Shown: piece by piece, positions 63,794 through 64,000 of the stretch
Numbering within the stretch: the first letter of the stretch is position 1
Layout of the letters: every line of letters begins with the position of its first letter
NCBI GenBank assembly: GCA_900498135.1
Contig: LR026961.1
Location: 2,752,907-2,816,906, forward strand
Origin: an uncultured Desulfatiglans sp.
GTDB taxonomy: Bacteria > Desulfobacterota > DSM-4660 > Desulfatiglandales > Desulfatiglandaceae
Direction: 5' to 3'
Length of the DNA: 64,000 nucleotides
The notes under the pieces: generated by a model
The model's input: only the letters and a program-made list of their open reading frames with translations
Told to the model about the DNA's origin: nothing
The model's database searches: none
Translations under genes and position numbers: made by a program

Positions 63794-64000
63794 CTAGGGT
63801 TTCACGCGTACTGGGTTGGGACCGAGCTCCTTGATCCGGTTCAGCATCTCATGGGCGACGTCCACGAAACGCCGTCCCCTTCCGGCGGAGAGATTGTAGA
63901 TCTCGATACGTTCCGGCTCCATGTCCAGTTCCTCCAGCACCTTTTTGACCTGGGCGACCCGCTTGGCCGCCTGCGAGATGCCGGAGATGTATTGGCAGCT
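63794..64000 (-). CDS. mvhD: MvhD-type hydrogenase/HdrA-linked iron-sulfur subunit, C-terminal part
   Basis: The last 68 residues of a gene that continues beyond the window. SCQYISGISQAAKRVAQVKKVLEELDMEPERIEIYNLSAGRGRRF and IKELGPNP are the end of the MvhD/FlpD family, which carries a 2Fe-2S cluster and joins electron donors to heterodisulfide reductase HdrA. The stop is at 63796-63794, 22 bases before the metV start, so the order mvhD-metV-metF is one operon. It may be fused to HdrA upstream; that part is outside the window. Confidence 0.85.
   Translation of the reverse strand, partial: SCQYISGISQAAKRVAQVKKVLEELDMEPERIEIYNLSAGRGRRFVDVAHEMLNRIKELGPNPVRVKP

Overview
The window looks like a piece of a GC-rich, anaerobic, Gram-negative bacterium of the Desulfobacterota (deltaproteobacterial sulfate-reducer/syntroph type). 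The reasons are the metF-metV-mvhD block that links methylene-tetrahydrofolate reduction to heterodisulfide-reductase-type electron carriers, an anaerobic-type B12 pathway with the CbiK cobalt chelatase, selenocysteine synthase (selA), heptose/LPS synthesis (gmhA), an outer-membrane porin, sigma-54 control, and several small proteins (DUF3786, TIGR02444, FmdB) typical of that phylum. No family assignment could be checked by a database search; lineage is an inference.

Layout. 1-1706: a cut-off gene end, a CBM48-like protein, a cysteine-cluster protein and a poly-aspartate protein, then about 1.1 kb without a gene. 2853-9942: a same-strand cluster of an ArsB/CitM-type permease, a threonine-synthase-like PLP enzyme, a DUF1611/DgcN-like protein, a MurL-like PP-loop enzyme fused to a creatininase-family amidohydrolase, and a dipeptide-epimerase/DgcA-like enolase-superfamily enzyme. 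The theme is glutamate stereochemistry, and this is my best candidate for an undescribed pathway. 9959-16829: MscS channel, GAF histidine kinase, CorA, HtpX and an unknown gene. 16936-25591: GAF protein, MoxR ATPase plus VWA partner, Crp/Fnr regulator, NifA-like sigma-54 activator, porin. 25996-26574: a protein with two Hfq/Sm-like domains. 27805-32549: phoU-pstBACS (minus strand, transcribed from pstS) behind a three-repeat Pho box. 32985-36572: pyk, tRNA-His, selA, HU.

37146-44997: gmhA, an unknown gene, FmdB-type zinc ribbon, ispF, cysS, uvrB and a Cache-type histidine kinase. uvrB is interrupted by exactly 152 bp carrying a diverged partial duplication and a perfect 31-bp inverted repeat; removing those 152 bp restores a 664-residue reading frame. 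45151-49590: a run of poorly known genes, an archaeal-type CTP-dependent riboflavin kinase and a HAD phosphatase. 49718-51346: an ECF sigma factor and its zinc-finger anti-sigma factor; the same 16-base promoter core recurs before the VIT/VWA gene at 58717, which defines a small regulon. 51554-58510: two divergent B12 transcription units, each led by a cobalamin riboswitch and a terminator. Four genes here are hybrids or truncations (cobD::cobQ without glutaminase, cobO::cbiK, cobQ with an internal deletion, cbiA 5' end next to a methyltransferase 3' end), so the pathway cannot be complete from this locus as assembled. 61275-64000: a SIMPL protein and metF-metV-mvhD.

The uvrB insertion and the B12 chimeras could be biology or assembly error. 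Read-level checks should come before any biological claim on those two regions.
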